DNA of 64,000 bases, from the NCBI RefSeq assembly GCF_000972385.1, contig NZ_JXTE01000038.1:1-64000 (forward strand), written 5' to 3'. The first letter of the stretch is position 1, and each line of letters starts with the position of its first letter. This document shows, in pieces, positions 1-8,188 of the stretch. Position numbers and translations under genes: made by a program. Below the pieces are notes generated by a model. It did no database searches and was not told where the DNA came from. It saw only the letters and a program-made list of their open reading frames with translations. Source of the DNA: Streptomyces sp. WM6386. GTDB lineage: Bacteria; Actinomycetota; Actinomycetes; Streptomycetales; Streptomycetaceae.

Positions 1-1421
1 CCGTGCTGCTGGCCCGCCACTGGCTCGCCGCACGCGACTACGCACTCCTGTGCCTGGCCTCCGCCACCCCCACCGCCCAGTTCGTGGCCGCCAGCGCGTT
101 TCAACGGCTGCTGGACCGTCTCGCGAGCGGCGCTCCCACCGCGGCTCTGCGTCCGCAGCTGCTGGTGACGGTCCGTGAGACCGTCCGTGCCTGGGCCGCG
201 AACGACAAAACTTGCGCGGCCCTACCAGAACTGCGCAAACCCACCGGCGGCCGTGGTCTGCACACAGCCAAACCGGAACCTCCCACCAACCGAAAACTCG
301 CCGAACGCGCCTTCGTGGCACTGTCGGATTTCTCCCAATGCCTTCTGTGGCACACAGAAGTCGAGTCGGAACCCATCGAGATACCCGCCTGCTTGCTGGG
401 TATGGAAACCGTTGCCGCGAGAACTGCATTGAGTAAGGCCCGTGAGCAATTCCGGACCGGCCTGATGCGCGCTCACACGCAATTCGCCCCGTCCGAGGAG
501 TGCCGGTTCTACAGCAGCCTTATCGACGTTCCCATTCGCCGGGGCGGCGCACTGCTCCCGGATGTCCAGCAACATCTGGCGCAGTGCCCCCATTGCCGGT
601 CCACCGCCGACCAACTCGAATACTGCGAAGGCCGGTTGGGGCTTCTGCTGGCCGATGCCGTGCTCGGCTGGGGAGGCCGGCGTTACCTCGCCACGCGCCC
701 CGGCCGCAGTACCCCCGAGGCGTGGCAGGCCGCACCGGAGCGCGAGCAGGCAGCCCCGGTCACAGACAGACGCCACCGCACCTCGGCCGCGAGAAGACAT
801 CGCGCGTTCGCCGCCGCGGCCCTGGCCTCTCTCGCTCTCCTGGCGGCCGTGCTGGCAGCCCGGAACTGGTCCGACGACAGCGACGTGCCCGCGCCGGACA
901 CACCGGCCTGGGGAGCTCCCGCCAACAGCTTCCCGAGCCCCGGCACCACCGGACGGACCGGCGCCGTTTCCTCCGCCTCACCGGGTATCTCCGGCACGCC
1001 CGTCCAGGGCAGGCTGCACAACCTGGCCACCGGAGAGTGCCTGGCCGTCGACAGCCGGGCCACACTCGGGGCGGCGATCCGGCTGGCAGCGTGTTCGTCG
1101 GCCGGATCCGAGCGGTGGTCCTACGAGTTCGACGGTCTGCTGCGCAGCGGCGCCGACCCCTCCCTCTGTCTGGCCGCCGACCCCCGGACCCGGAGCGTCC
1201 GACTCTCGCTGTGCGTCGCGCCCGCCGGCGAGGTGACCTACGTCCTCACGAGCCACGGGGAGCTCCTGCTGCGGCGACGTCAGGAGCTGGCCCTGGCGCC
1301 GGACTCGGACCCGGACGACAAACTCTCCGAGGTGGTCGTGGCCGAACGCGACGCATCCGGCGGCCAACGCTGGGCGCTCGAGACCGCTGAAACCGACACC
1401 ACCGCGAAGTCCCATACGTAG
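1..1421 (+). CDS. Sigma-like/zinc-finger membrane protein with C-terminal ricin-type lectin domain (5' partial)
   Basis: The frame is open to the window edge; the first in-frame GTG is at position 3, so the true start may lie upstream. Residues 1-175 resemble an ECF sigma factor, with a region-4-like stretch (LLWHTEVESEP) near residue 115. At about 190 there is an H-x3-C-x2-C motif (HLAQCPHC), as in zinc-binding anti-sigma domains. One hydrophobic segment at 268-288 (ALASLALLAAVLAA) should span the membrane. Residues 338-465 form a ricin-type beta-trefoil with repeated cysteines and RW motifs, expected outside the cell. The parts suggest a membrane-bound regulator that senses a glycan; that role is inference. 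It could instead be a lectin-bearing protein whose sigma-like part no longer works. Confidence 0.6.
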   Translation, partial: VLLARHWLAARDYALLCLASATPTAQFVAASAFQRLLDRLASGAPTAALRPQLLVTVRETVRAWAANDKTCAALPELRKPTGGRGLHTAKPEPPTNRKLAERAFVALSDFSQCLLWHTEVESEPIEIPACLLGMETVAARTALSKAREQFRTGLMRAHTQFAPSEECRFYSSLIDVPIRRGGALLPDVQQHLAQCPHCRSTADQLEYCEGRLGLLLADAVLGWGGRRYLATRPGRSTPEAWQAAPEREQAAPVTDRRHRTSAARRHRAFAAAALASLALLAAVLAARNWSDDSDVPAPDTPAWGAPANSFPSPGTTGRTGAVSSASPGISGTPVQGRLHNLATGECLAVDSRATLGAAIRLAACSSAGSERWSYEFDGLLRSGADPSLCLAADPRTRSVRLSLCVAPAGEVTYVLTSHGELLLRRRQELALAPDSDPDDKLSEVVVAERDASGGQRWALETAETDTTAKSHT

Positions 1422-1638
1422 AAGCACAGTTCGCCAGTGCGACGGGGGCAGGGGCAGGGGCGACAGTATCCAGTCGATCCGGTCAGCGACTTACCCCCGG
1501 CGAGGATCCGAACCGTCCACGTACGGCCGGCGACTCCTGTGAAAGAACGCCCGGAGTCTCGACAGACCCCGGGTAACCGGGGGTAACTTCAGCCCCGTCC
1601 CCACCGCAACCGCTTCCCTCCCCAGGAGCCACACCCCC

Positions 1639-2994
1639 ATGCGCAGACTCCTCGCCTGCCTGACGACGGCCGCCGCCGTTCTCGGCGGGCTCACCACGGC
1701 CGCCCCCTCCGTGGCCGCCCCCTCCGCGGCGGCCACCGACTCGGGCACCTTCAGCGTCCTCAGCTACAACGTGGCCGGCCTGCCCGAGGCCATCTCCAGC
1801 GCCCCGACGCCCCGCGAGTCGGCCACCACGACGATCGGCGGGCGGATAGCGCCGTACGACATCGTCCACGCCCAGGAGGACTTCAACTATCACGCCCGCC
1901 TTTACGCGGCCGACACCGCCCACGCCTACCGCACCGCCACCAGCGGCGGCGCCGGTATCGGCAGCGGTCTCAACAGCCTGTCGAAGATCTCCTACGACGA
2001 GGACGACTTCGAGCGGGTGCGCTGGAACACCTGCACCTACGGTTCGGGCGACTGCCTGACCCCCAAGGGCTTCACCTTCATGCGCGAGCGGCTCGCCGAG
2101 GGGGTGTACGTCGACTTCTACAACCTGCACACCAACGCGGGCACCAACGCCGACGACCTCGCCGCCCGCGCCGACAACCTGAGCCAGCTCACCGACTTCA
2201 TCGCCACCCACTCCGCCGGCAACGCGGTCGTGGTCATGGGCGACACCAACACCCGCTACACCCGCTCCGGTGACACCATCGCCGAGTTCGCCGCCGCCAA
2301 CGGCCTCACCGACACCTGGGTCCAGCTGATCCGCGGCGGCAGCGCGCCCGCCAAGGGCAGCGACGCCCTGGTCTGCGATCAGACCGGGAGCACCGTCCCC
2401 AACACCTGCGAGGTCGTCGACAAGATCCTCTACCGGGGCAGCAAGCTGGTCTCGCTGAACGCCACGTCGTACAACAACGAGCACTCCGAGTTCCTCACCG
2501 ACGACGGCCTGATGCTCTCCGACCACGACCCGATCACCGCCGGCTTCAGCTGGTCGCGCAACACCGCGTTCCGGCTCAGCGACCAGTTCGGCGGCCCGCA
2601 CGGCGACTACTACAACGACATCGACAACGTGCCCGCCGGCGCCCGGGCCACCACCATCGCCCTGCGTGCCGGGTCCCGGGTCGACCAGGTGAGCCTCACC
2701 CTGGCGAACGGCACCACGCTCACCCACGGCGGGTCCGGCGGCACCGCGTCCTCCCTGACGCTCGGCAGCGGGGAGTACGTGACGACGGCGTACCTGTGCC
2801 AGGCTCAGAAGGACGATCACACGCGGATCTTCTACGCCAGGTTCACGACCAACCTCGGCAACACCCTGGCCGGCGGCACCACCACCTCCGACTGCGTGAC
2901 CCGCACCGCGCCCTCCGGTTGGCAGATCGCCGGCTTCCACGGCAGGGCCGGCGACGAGGTCGACAAGGTCGGTTTCCTCTACACGCAGCGCTGA
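1639..2994 (+). CDS. Secreted endonuclease/exonuclease/phosphatase-family enzyme with jacalin-like C-terminus
   Basis: A Sec-type signal peptide covers roughly residues 1-32 (MRRLLACLTTAAAVLGG, then alanine-rich). Residues 38-305 form a DNase-I-fold metallophosphoesterase domain: LSYNVAGLP near 43, a metal-binding Glu in HAQEDF near 75, GDTNTRY near 200 and the catalytic SDHDPI near 294. The family includes nucleases, sphingomyelinases and phosphoinositide phosphatases, so the substrate cannot be set from sequence. Residues 308-451 look like a jacalin-type beta-prism lectin (FGGPHGDYYND, then HGGSGG), probably a glycan-binding module. The ATG start has AGGAG about 10 bases upstream. The next gene, a GH43 enzyme, has its own promoter. 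Confidence 0.75.
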   Translation: MRRLLACLTTAAAVLGGLTTAAPSVAAPSAAATDSGTFSVLSYNVAGLPEAISSAPTPRESATTTIGGRIAPYDIVHAQEDFNYHARLYAADTAHAYRTATSGGAGIGSGLNSLSKISYDEDDFERVRWNTCTYGSGDCLTPKGFTFMRERLAEGVYVDFYNLHTNAGTNADDLAARADNLSQLTDFIATHSAGNAVVVMGDTNTRYTRSGDTIAEFAAANGLTDTWVQLIRGGSAPAKGSDALVCDQTGSTVPNTCEVVDKILYRGSKLVSLNATSYNNEHSEFLTDDGLMLSDHDPITAGFSWSRNTAFRLSDQFGGPHGDYYNDIDNVPAGARATTIALRAGSRVDQVSLTLANGTTLTHGGSGGTASSLTLGSGEYVTTAYLCQAQKDDHTRIFYARFTTNLGNTLAGGTTTSDCVTRTAPSGWQIAGFHGRAGDEVDKVGFLYTQR

Positions 2995-3066
2995 TCCTCT
3001 TCCCGCCCCGGGGCGCGTCACTACCGTCCCGGGGCGCACAAGAATCACAAAGGCATGTCAGGACGA

Positions 3067-3095
3067 TTGACGGGCGCATGCACAACCCCTACGTT
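3067..3095 (+). promoter_or_regulatory. Housekeeping-type promoter of the GH43 gene
   Basis: TTGACG (3067-3072) and TACGTT (3090-3095) are separated by 17 bases, matching the HrdB-type pattern TTGACN-17-TANNNT. It lies about 75 bases upstream of the GH43 start. Confidence 0.55.
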
Positions 3096-3105
3096 CTGAT
3101 CGATT

Positions 3106-3124
3106 TTCCGAACCGCGTTCGAAA
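3106..3124. promoter_or_regulatory. Candidate operator downstream of the GH43 promoter
   Basis: This 19-bp inverted repeat has arms TTCCGAAC and GTTCGAAA around CGC (7 of 8 positions pair). It begins about 10 bases after the -10 box, where a bound repressor would block transcription. The regulator is unknown. Confidence 0.4.
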
Positions 3125-3168
3125 TCCCGGCCATTTCAGGTGCCCCCGTACGCCACCCTGGAGCCCAA

Positions 3169-4545
3169 GTGAGCAAGAACCCCCATCTGTCCCGTCGCGC
3201 TCTGCTCGGCATGACAGCCGCCGTCCCCGTCGCCCTGACCCTCGGCACGGGCACCGCCCACGCCGCCGACTCGGCATACGCGATGGTCTACTTCACCGAG
3301 TCGACGAACCTCGGCGACGGCACCGACTACGGCCTGCACCTGGCCGTCAGCCCCGACGGGCTGAACTGGACGCCGCTCAACCAGAACAACCCCCTGGTCA
3401 CTCCCACCGCCGGCGCACTGGGCCTGCGCGACCCGTTCCTGATGCGCAAGCAGGACGGCACGTTCGTGGTGCTCGCCACCGACCTCAAGGGCACCGACTG
3501 GAACTACAACAGCCAGTACATCCACGTCTGGGACTCCGCCGACCTGCGCACCTTCACCGGCTACCGGCGCCTGAAGCTGCACGACATGACCACCCACAGC
3601 TGGGCGCCCGAGGCGTTCTGGGACGCCGGACGAGGCCAGTACGCGGTCATCTACTCCTCCGTGAACAGCAGCGGCCACAACGTCATCATGGTCAACTACA
3701 CCAGCGACTTCGTCACGGCCTCGGCCCCGCAGGTGTTCTTCGACCCCGGCTACGACGTCATCGACGGCGACATGGCGGTCGGCGTGGACGGCTACAACTA
3801 CCTCTACTTCAAGAAGAACCAGACGCTGGTGAGCGCCAGGTCCACCTCCCTCAACCCGGGCAGCTTCACCGAGTACAGCGCCGGTGTGGCACACGGCGGC
3901 ACCGAGGCCCCCACGGTGGTCAAATCCCTCTCCTCCGGCAGCTGGTGGCTGTGGGGCGACACCTACACGCCCAACGGGGTCTTCTATGCCTGGCAGTCGA
4001 GCAGCCTCGCCTCCGGCACCTGGACGGCCCTGGACCAGAAGACCTACACCCAGCCGGTCAACTCCAAGCACTGCGGCATCGCGACGATCACCACGGCCGA
4101 GTACAACAACCTGCTCGCCAAGTGGGGCGCCCCGACCTGGAACCGGCTCAAGTCCTACAACTATCCGGCCCGTTACGTCCGCCACTCCAACTACGCGGGC
4201 CGGATCGACGAATACCCCGTCGAGCCGTACAAGGACTCCCTGTGGACCCTGGTCCCCGGGCTCGCCGACAGCTCCGGGGTCTCCTTCCAGTCGGTCAACT
4301 ACCCCACCCGCTACCTGCGGCACTACAACTACGCGCTCCAGCTGGACACGAACGACGGCACCTCGACGTTCGCCGCGGACGCGACCTTCTACCGCACAGC
4401 GGGCCTCGCGGACGCGAGCTGGGCCTCCTTCCGGTCGTACAACAACCCGACGCGCTACATCCGCCACGCCAACTACGTCCTGCGCATCGACCCCGTCTCC
4501 ACGACCACGGAGCGGCAGGACGCGACCTTCCGCGTCGGGTACTGA
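3169..4545 (+). CDS. Secreted GH43 arabinofuranosidase-type enzyme with AbfB (CBM42-like) domain
   Basis: The N-terminus has a twin-arginine signal (SRRALLGMTAAVPVALTLG, cut after AHA near residue 32), so the enzyme is probably exported folded by Tat. Residues 35-310 form a GH43-type five-bladed propeller, with LGLRDPFL, HSWAPEAFWD (candidate acid Glu) and a Val-Ile-Asp-Gly-Asp motif near 202. Residues 318-456 form a beta-trefoil with three repeats of the type YxRHxNY (RYVRHSNY, RYLRHYNY, RYIRHANY), the hallmark of arabinose-binding AbfB domains. The likely role is removing arabinose from plant arabinan or arabinoxylan side chains. GTG at 3169 is the start because it begins the Tat signal. 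The GH27 gene follows 16 bases later. Confidence 0.85.
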   Translation: MSKNPHLSRRALLGMTAAVPVALTLGTGTAHAADSAYAMVYFTESTNLGDGTDYGLHLAVSPDGLNWTPLNQNNPLVTPTAGALGLRDPFLMRKQDGTFVVLATDLKGTDWNYNSQYIHVWDSADLRTFTGYRRLKLHDMTTHSWAPEAFWDAGRGQYAVIYSSVNSSGHNVIMVNYTSDFVTASAPQVFFDPGYDVIDGDMAVGVDGYNYLYFKKNQTLVSARSTSLNPGSFTEYSAGVAHGGTEAPTVVKSLSSGSWWLWGDTYTPNGVFYAWQSSSLASGTWTALDQKTYTQPVNSKHCGIATITTAEYNNLLAKWGAPTWNRLKSYNYPARYVRHSNYAGRIDEYPVEPYKDSLWTLVPGLADSSGVSFQSVNYPTRYLRHYNYALQLDTNDGTSTFAADATFYRTAGLADASWASFRSYNNPTRYIRHANYVLRIDPVSTTTERQDATFRVGY

Positions 4546-4561
4546 CATGGAAGGCACCCGC

Positions 4562-6562
4562 GTGCCGAACACCTCCGCACCCGGCTGGGCCAGACGCGTC
4601 ACCGTGCGCGTCCTGGCTCTCGCTCTCGCCGTGTCCGGTCTGACGGCCCTGGCCGACCACGATCCGTCGGCACCCCTGGCCGCCGAGCCGGCGGCGGTCA
4701 GCACCACGCAGGCCGCCGTCACCCCGCCGTCGATGGGCTGGGCGTCCTGGAACAGCTTCGCCAGCAGCATCGACTACAACGTGATCAAACAGCAGGCAGA
4801 CGCCCTGGTCTCCTCCGGCATGGCGGCGGCCGGCTACAAGTACGTCAACCTCGACGACGGCTGGTGGCAGGGCGACCGGGACGCGAACGGCAACATCGCC
4901 GTCGACGAGGACCTGTTCCCCGGCGGCATGAAGGCCATGGCCGACTACATCCACAGCAAGGGGCTGAAGGCCGGCATCTACACGGACGCCGGCAAGCAGG
5001 GCTGCGGCTACTACTACCCCACCACCCGCCCCGCGGCCCCCAACACCGGCATGGAGGGCCACTACCAGCAGGACCTGGAGACCTTCCAGAGCTGGGGCTT
5101 CGACTACGTCAAGATCGACTGGTGCGGCGGCCGAGTGGAGGGCCTCGACCCGGAAACGACGTACAAGCAGATCACCGCCGCCAACGAGGCCGCGACCGCC
5201 GTCACCGGCCGCAAGCTCGTGCTGTCCTTCTGCGAGTGGGGCAGCGGACTGCCCTGGAACTGGGCCACCGGCTACGGCGACCTGTGGCGCACCAGCACCG
5301 ACGTCATCTTCTGGGGCCAGACCCCGACCACCGCCATGATGCTCACCAATTTCGACCGGGGCCTGCACCCGGCCGCCCAGCACACCGGCTACTACAACGA
5401 CCCCGACATGCTGATGACCGGGATGAGCGGCCTGAGCGCCGCCCAGAACCGGCTGCACATGGGCCTGTGGGCGATCTCGGGCGCCCCGCTGCTGGCCGGC
5501 AACAACCTGGCCACGATGAGCACCGCCACCCGCGACATCCTCACCAACCGCGAGATGATCGCCATCGACCAGGACCCGCGCGGGCTGCAGGGCGTCAAGG
5601 TCGCCGAGGACACCCGCAACCTGCAGGTGTACGGCAAGGTCCTCACCGGCACGGGCAAGCGCGCCGTGCTGCTGCTCAACCGCACGTCCTCGGCGGCATC
5701 CATGACCGTGCGCTGGGCCGACCTCGGCCTCACCTCGGCCACTGCGTCCGTGCGCAACGCCTGGACGGGCACCGACGCCGGGTCTTCCGCGACCAGTTAC
5801 TCCACGACCGTCCCGGCGGGCGACGCCGTCCTGCTCACCGTCTCCGGCACGGAGGCCTCCGGGACGACATACGAGGACACCACCACGGCCACCACACCCG
5901 CCTTCAGCGCCGTCACGACCGGCGCCGCGGGCACCAAGCTGGTGGACATCACCTACGCCAACGGCGCCACCACGGCCCGTAAGGCGACCATCCAGGTCAA
6001 CGGCCAGTACACGTCCGTGGTCGCCTTCCCGCCGACAGGCTCGGCCTCCACGTACCGGACCGTGTCCGTACTGGCGCACCTGGCCAAGGGCACCAACACC
6101 GTGCGCTTCGCGACGGTCTCCGGCGCCACCGCGCCCGACATCGACGCGATCCGTGTCCAGGGCATTCCCGGCACCAATGGCGTCGCCCTCGTCGGCGCCG
6201 CCTCCAACCGCTGCGCCGGACTGGAGAAGAACACCATCACCGACGGCTCCCAGGCCATCCTGTGGGACTGCTTCGGCGGCCGGAACGAGACCTTCACGCA
6301 GACCGCGCGCGGCGAGCTCGTCGTCTACGGCAACAAGTGCCTGGACGCCGACAACAACGGCACCGCCAACGGAACCAAGGTCATCATCTGGGACTGCACC
6401 GGCGGCACCAACCAGAAGTGGGCCGTCCACTCCGACGGCACGATCACCAACGACCTGTCGGGACTGTGCCTGGACGCCGCGGAAGCGGCGACCGCCAACG
6501 GCACCAAGCTGGTCCTGTGGACCTGCAACGGCCAGACCAACCAGCAGTGGGTCCTCAACTGA
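4562..6562 (+). CDS. Secreted GH27 alpha-galactosidase-type enzyme with ricin-type (CBM13) domain
   Basis: GTG at 4562 is preferred because GGAAGG lies 7 bases upstream; ATG at 4547 is an alternative. A signal peptide (VRVLALALAVSGLTALA) leads into a GH27 barrel: GWASWNSF near 60, NLDDGWW near 98, nucleophile Asp in YVKIDWC near 187, and acid/base Asp in YNDPDM near 280. A beta-sandwich follows, then a CBM35-like jelly roll (about 440-540) and a ricin-type trefoil (about 540-666) with QKW and QQW repeats. The paired Asp in LDDGWW fits alpha-galactosidases; as I recall, related beta-L-arabinopyranosidases carry Glu at one of these positions. It sits 16 bases after the GH43 gene and is probably co-transcribed for hemicellulose breakdown. 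Confidence 0.85.
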   Translation: MPNTSAPGWARRVTVRVLALALAVSGLTALADHDPSAPLAAEPAAVSTTQAAVTPPSMGWASWNSFASSIDYNVIKQQADALVSSGMAAAGYKYVNLDDGWWQGDRDANGNIAVDEDLFPGGMKAMADYIHSKGLKAGIYTDAGKQGCGYYYPTTRPAAPNTGMEGHYQQDLETFQSWGFDYVKIDWCGGRVEGLDPETTYKQITAANEAATAVTGRKLVLSFCEWGSGLPWNWATGYGDLWRTSTDVIFWGQTPTTAMMLTNFDRGLHPAAQHTGYYNDPDMLMTGMSGLSAAQNRLHMGLWAISGAPLLAGNNLATMSTATRDILTNREMIAIDQDPRGLQGVKVAEDTRNLQVYGKVLTGTGKRAVLLLNRTSSAASMTVRWADLGLTSATASVRNAWTGTDAGSSATSYSTTVPAGDAVLLTVSGTEASGTTYEDTTTATTPAFSAVTTGAAGTKLVDITYANGATTARKATIQVNGQYTSVVAFPPTGSASTYRTVSVLAHLAKGTNTVRFATVSGATAPDIDAIRVQGIPGTNGVALVGAASNRCAGLEKNTITDGSQAILWDCFGGRNETFTQTARGELVVYGNKCLDADNNGTANGTKVIIWDCTGGTNQKWAVHSDGTITNDLSGLCLDAAEAATANGTKLVLWTCNGQTNQQWVLN

Positions 6563-6580
6563 CCTGAGGCGCACCGCCTG

Positions 6581-6631
6581 CACCGCCCGTCGCCGGGCCG
6601 GCCCTCGAGCCGGTCCCGGCGGCGGGCGGTG
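6581..6631. terminator. Bidirectional hairpin terminator
   Basis: Two 16-base arms (CACCGCCCGTCGCCGG and CCGGCGGCGGGCGGTG) pair with one G-U wobble around a loop that can itself fold. It lies between the convergent GH27 and GH32-like genes and probably ends both. There is no U-tract, as is common in Streptomyces. Confidence 0.7.
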
Positions 6632-6658
6632 TCGTCCGCCGGGCGGGACCGCGGGCCG

Positions 6659-8008
6659 TCAGCGCGGGGGCGGGCCGGGCCAGATGGCCGAGGCGTCGTC
6701 GCGGTCCACGTCGGGCAGGCGGATCGGGCGGACGGGGACGGTGCGGGTGCGGCCCTCCGACACGACCGTCCAGGGGGCGGGATGGCCCGAGTAGCACAGG
6801 GTGGTGAGTACGAAGACGCCGTCGGCGTAGACCTCGACGTATTCGCCGATGGTGAGGATGCGCAGGGTGGTGGCGGGTTCGGTCAGTGTCGTCTCACCGA
6901 GCCGGTCCCCGTGGGGGCCGGTGACCCAGAGGTTCTTGCCGTCGCAGCCGACGAGCAGGGCCGGGCGGTCCCCGCCGGCGGTGTCGGTGCGCAGAGCGAT
7001 CTCCACGCGGCCGGTGAGGGTGACGTCGCCGACCGCGTGCAGGGCGGGCTGTTCGGTCTCCTCGCCGAACCAGGCGTTCAGGCCGGGCCACCATTCCAGG
7101 CGAGGTGACTGGTCCGGGGCGGTCACCAGGAGTTTGGGCTGGGCGAGCATGCCGCGGCAGCGTTCGCCGGAGTCGGTGAGGTTCACGCGCCGGGGCGTGG
7201 TGTGCAGGACGACGCGGGAGCCGTCGGGAGCGGCGATGACGCGCGGGGCGTAGGAGCCGGTCGGGCCGAGCGGGCCGCGGCGGGTCCACGGCCCCCTCAA
7301 CCGTGGCGCGGTCCACGCTTCGAAGCCGCGTGTGGCGCCGACGGATCCGATCAGCAGCCAGCTTCCGTCGTCGAGACGCTCCAGGACCGGGCACTCCAGC
7401 TCGTCGACGTCGCCGGGTGAGATGAGCGGCGGGTGGACGGTCCAGTGCTCCAGGTCGTCGGAGGTGGCCCAGGCGACGCAGCCGCCGACGTCGACGGGCA
7501 GGGTGGCGTCGGCGGCGCAGACCACCATGACCCAGCCGTCGGACTCGTCGTCGCGGACGACGAACGGGTCGCGCCAGCCCATGTGTTCGCCGGTACGGTA
7601 CCAGTGCGCGTCCGCCTCGACGACGGGCCCGGTGCCGTGCCGGCGCCAGCCGGTGCCGTCGGTGCGGTCGGAGTAGGCGAGACCGACCGACTGCAGCGGC
7701 CAGCCACCCGGAGTGAGGCCGCAAACGCCGGTGTAGAACATGGCCATTCCGTCGCCGTCCCGGACGGGGTGCATGGTCCATACGGCCTGCTGGTCGAAGC
7801 GGCCGGGCAGGCCGTTGCCGAACGCGGTGCCCTGCGGCTTCCAGCGGACCAGGTCGGTGGAGGTGGCCCGGCCGTAGGACGTCTCCATTCTCAGGTGGTC
7901 GAACTCGGCCGTCCACGGGCCCTGCAGATGCAGCACGGCATAGGTGCCGTCATCGTCCCGCAGCAGGGCGAAGTCGTTCACACAGAGGCCGGGCGGGGCG
8001 TATCGCAT
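6659..8008 (-). CDS. GH32-like (clan J) glycoside hydrolase, cytoplasmic
   Basis: The three clan-J catalytic signatures are present: nucleophile Asp in VNDFALL near residue 10, the stabilising Asp in WRDPFV near 150, and acid/base Glu in ELECPVL near 212. A beta-sandwich-like C-terminus follows. This fits hydrolysis of fructofuranosides such as sucrose or short fructans. No signal peptide is visible, so it should act on imported sugar. ATG at 8008 is chosen because AGGAA lies 6 bases upstream; an in-frame extension to 8089 would run towards the operator. It is divergent from the LacI gene and the ABC importer, which probably supply its substrate. GH43 membership is the main alternative. Confidence 0.75.
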   Translation of the reverse strand: MRYAPPGLCVNDFALLRDDDGTYAVLHLQGPWTAEFDHLRMETSYGRATSTDLVRWKPQGTAFGNGLPGRFDQQAVWTMHPVRDGDGMAMFYTGVCGLTPGGWPLQSVGLAYSDRTDGTGWRRHGTGPVVEADAHWYRTGEHMGWRDPFVVRDDESDGWVMVVCAADATLPVDVGGCVAWATSDDLEHWTVHPPLISPGDVDELECPVLERLDDGSWLLIGSVGATRGFEAWTAPRLRGPWTRRGPLGPTGSYAPRVIAAPDGSRVVLHTTPRRVNLTDSGERCRGMLAQPKLLVTAPDQSPRLEWWPGLNAWFGEETEQPALHAVGDVTLTGRVEIALRTDTAGGDRPALLVGCDGKNLWVTGPHGDRLGETTLTEPATTLRILTIGEYVEVYADGVFVLTTLCYSGHPAPWTVVSEGRTRTVPVRPIRLPDVDRDDASAIWPGPPPR

Positions 8009-8100
8009 GCGCAGTTCCTGTCGGCTCGGAGCGCCCAAACGCGTGCGCTGACCATTGACCTCGGAGGTATGGCTTAAGAATCGGCCCAAGTAAAACCCAA

Positions 8101-8114
8101 CGCAAACGCTTGCG
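8101..8114. promoter_or_regulatory. LacI-type operator between the GH32-like and lacI-family genes
   Basis: CGCAAACGCTTGCG is a palindrome with a central CG and one mismatched pair, as in LacI/GalR operators. It overlaps the -35 box of the regulator promoter and lies 93 bases upstream of the GH32-like start, so one repressor could control both directions. Confidence 0.65.
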
Positions 8115-8138
8115 CAACAACGATGCCGGGTCTACGGT
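8110..8138 (+). promoter_or_regulatory. Promoter of the LacI regulator and ABC operon
   Basis: TTGCGC (8110-8115) and TACGGT (8133-8138) are 17 bases apart. The -35 box lies inside the LacI-type palindrome, which suggests autoregulation. Confidence 0.5.
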
Positions 8139-8188
8139 CACGTCACCCACAGATCACACCGACGTGAAACCAACGGGAGAAAAGCGCC

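Noticed and set aside
1422..1638. Promoter of the nuclease-family gene
   Set aside because: No -35/-10 pair with proper spacing could be seen in this gap; nothing is annotated.
3136..4770. Long open frame on the minus strand opposite the GH43 gene
   Set aside because: It is a complement frame of a GC-rich gene, with no family-like sequence, start or ribosome site. The plus-strand gene has a signal peptide and catalytic motifs.
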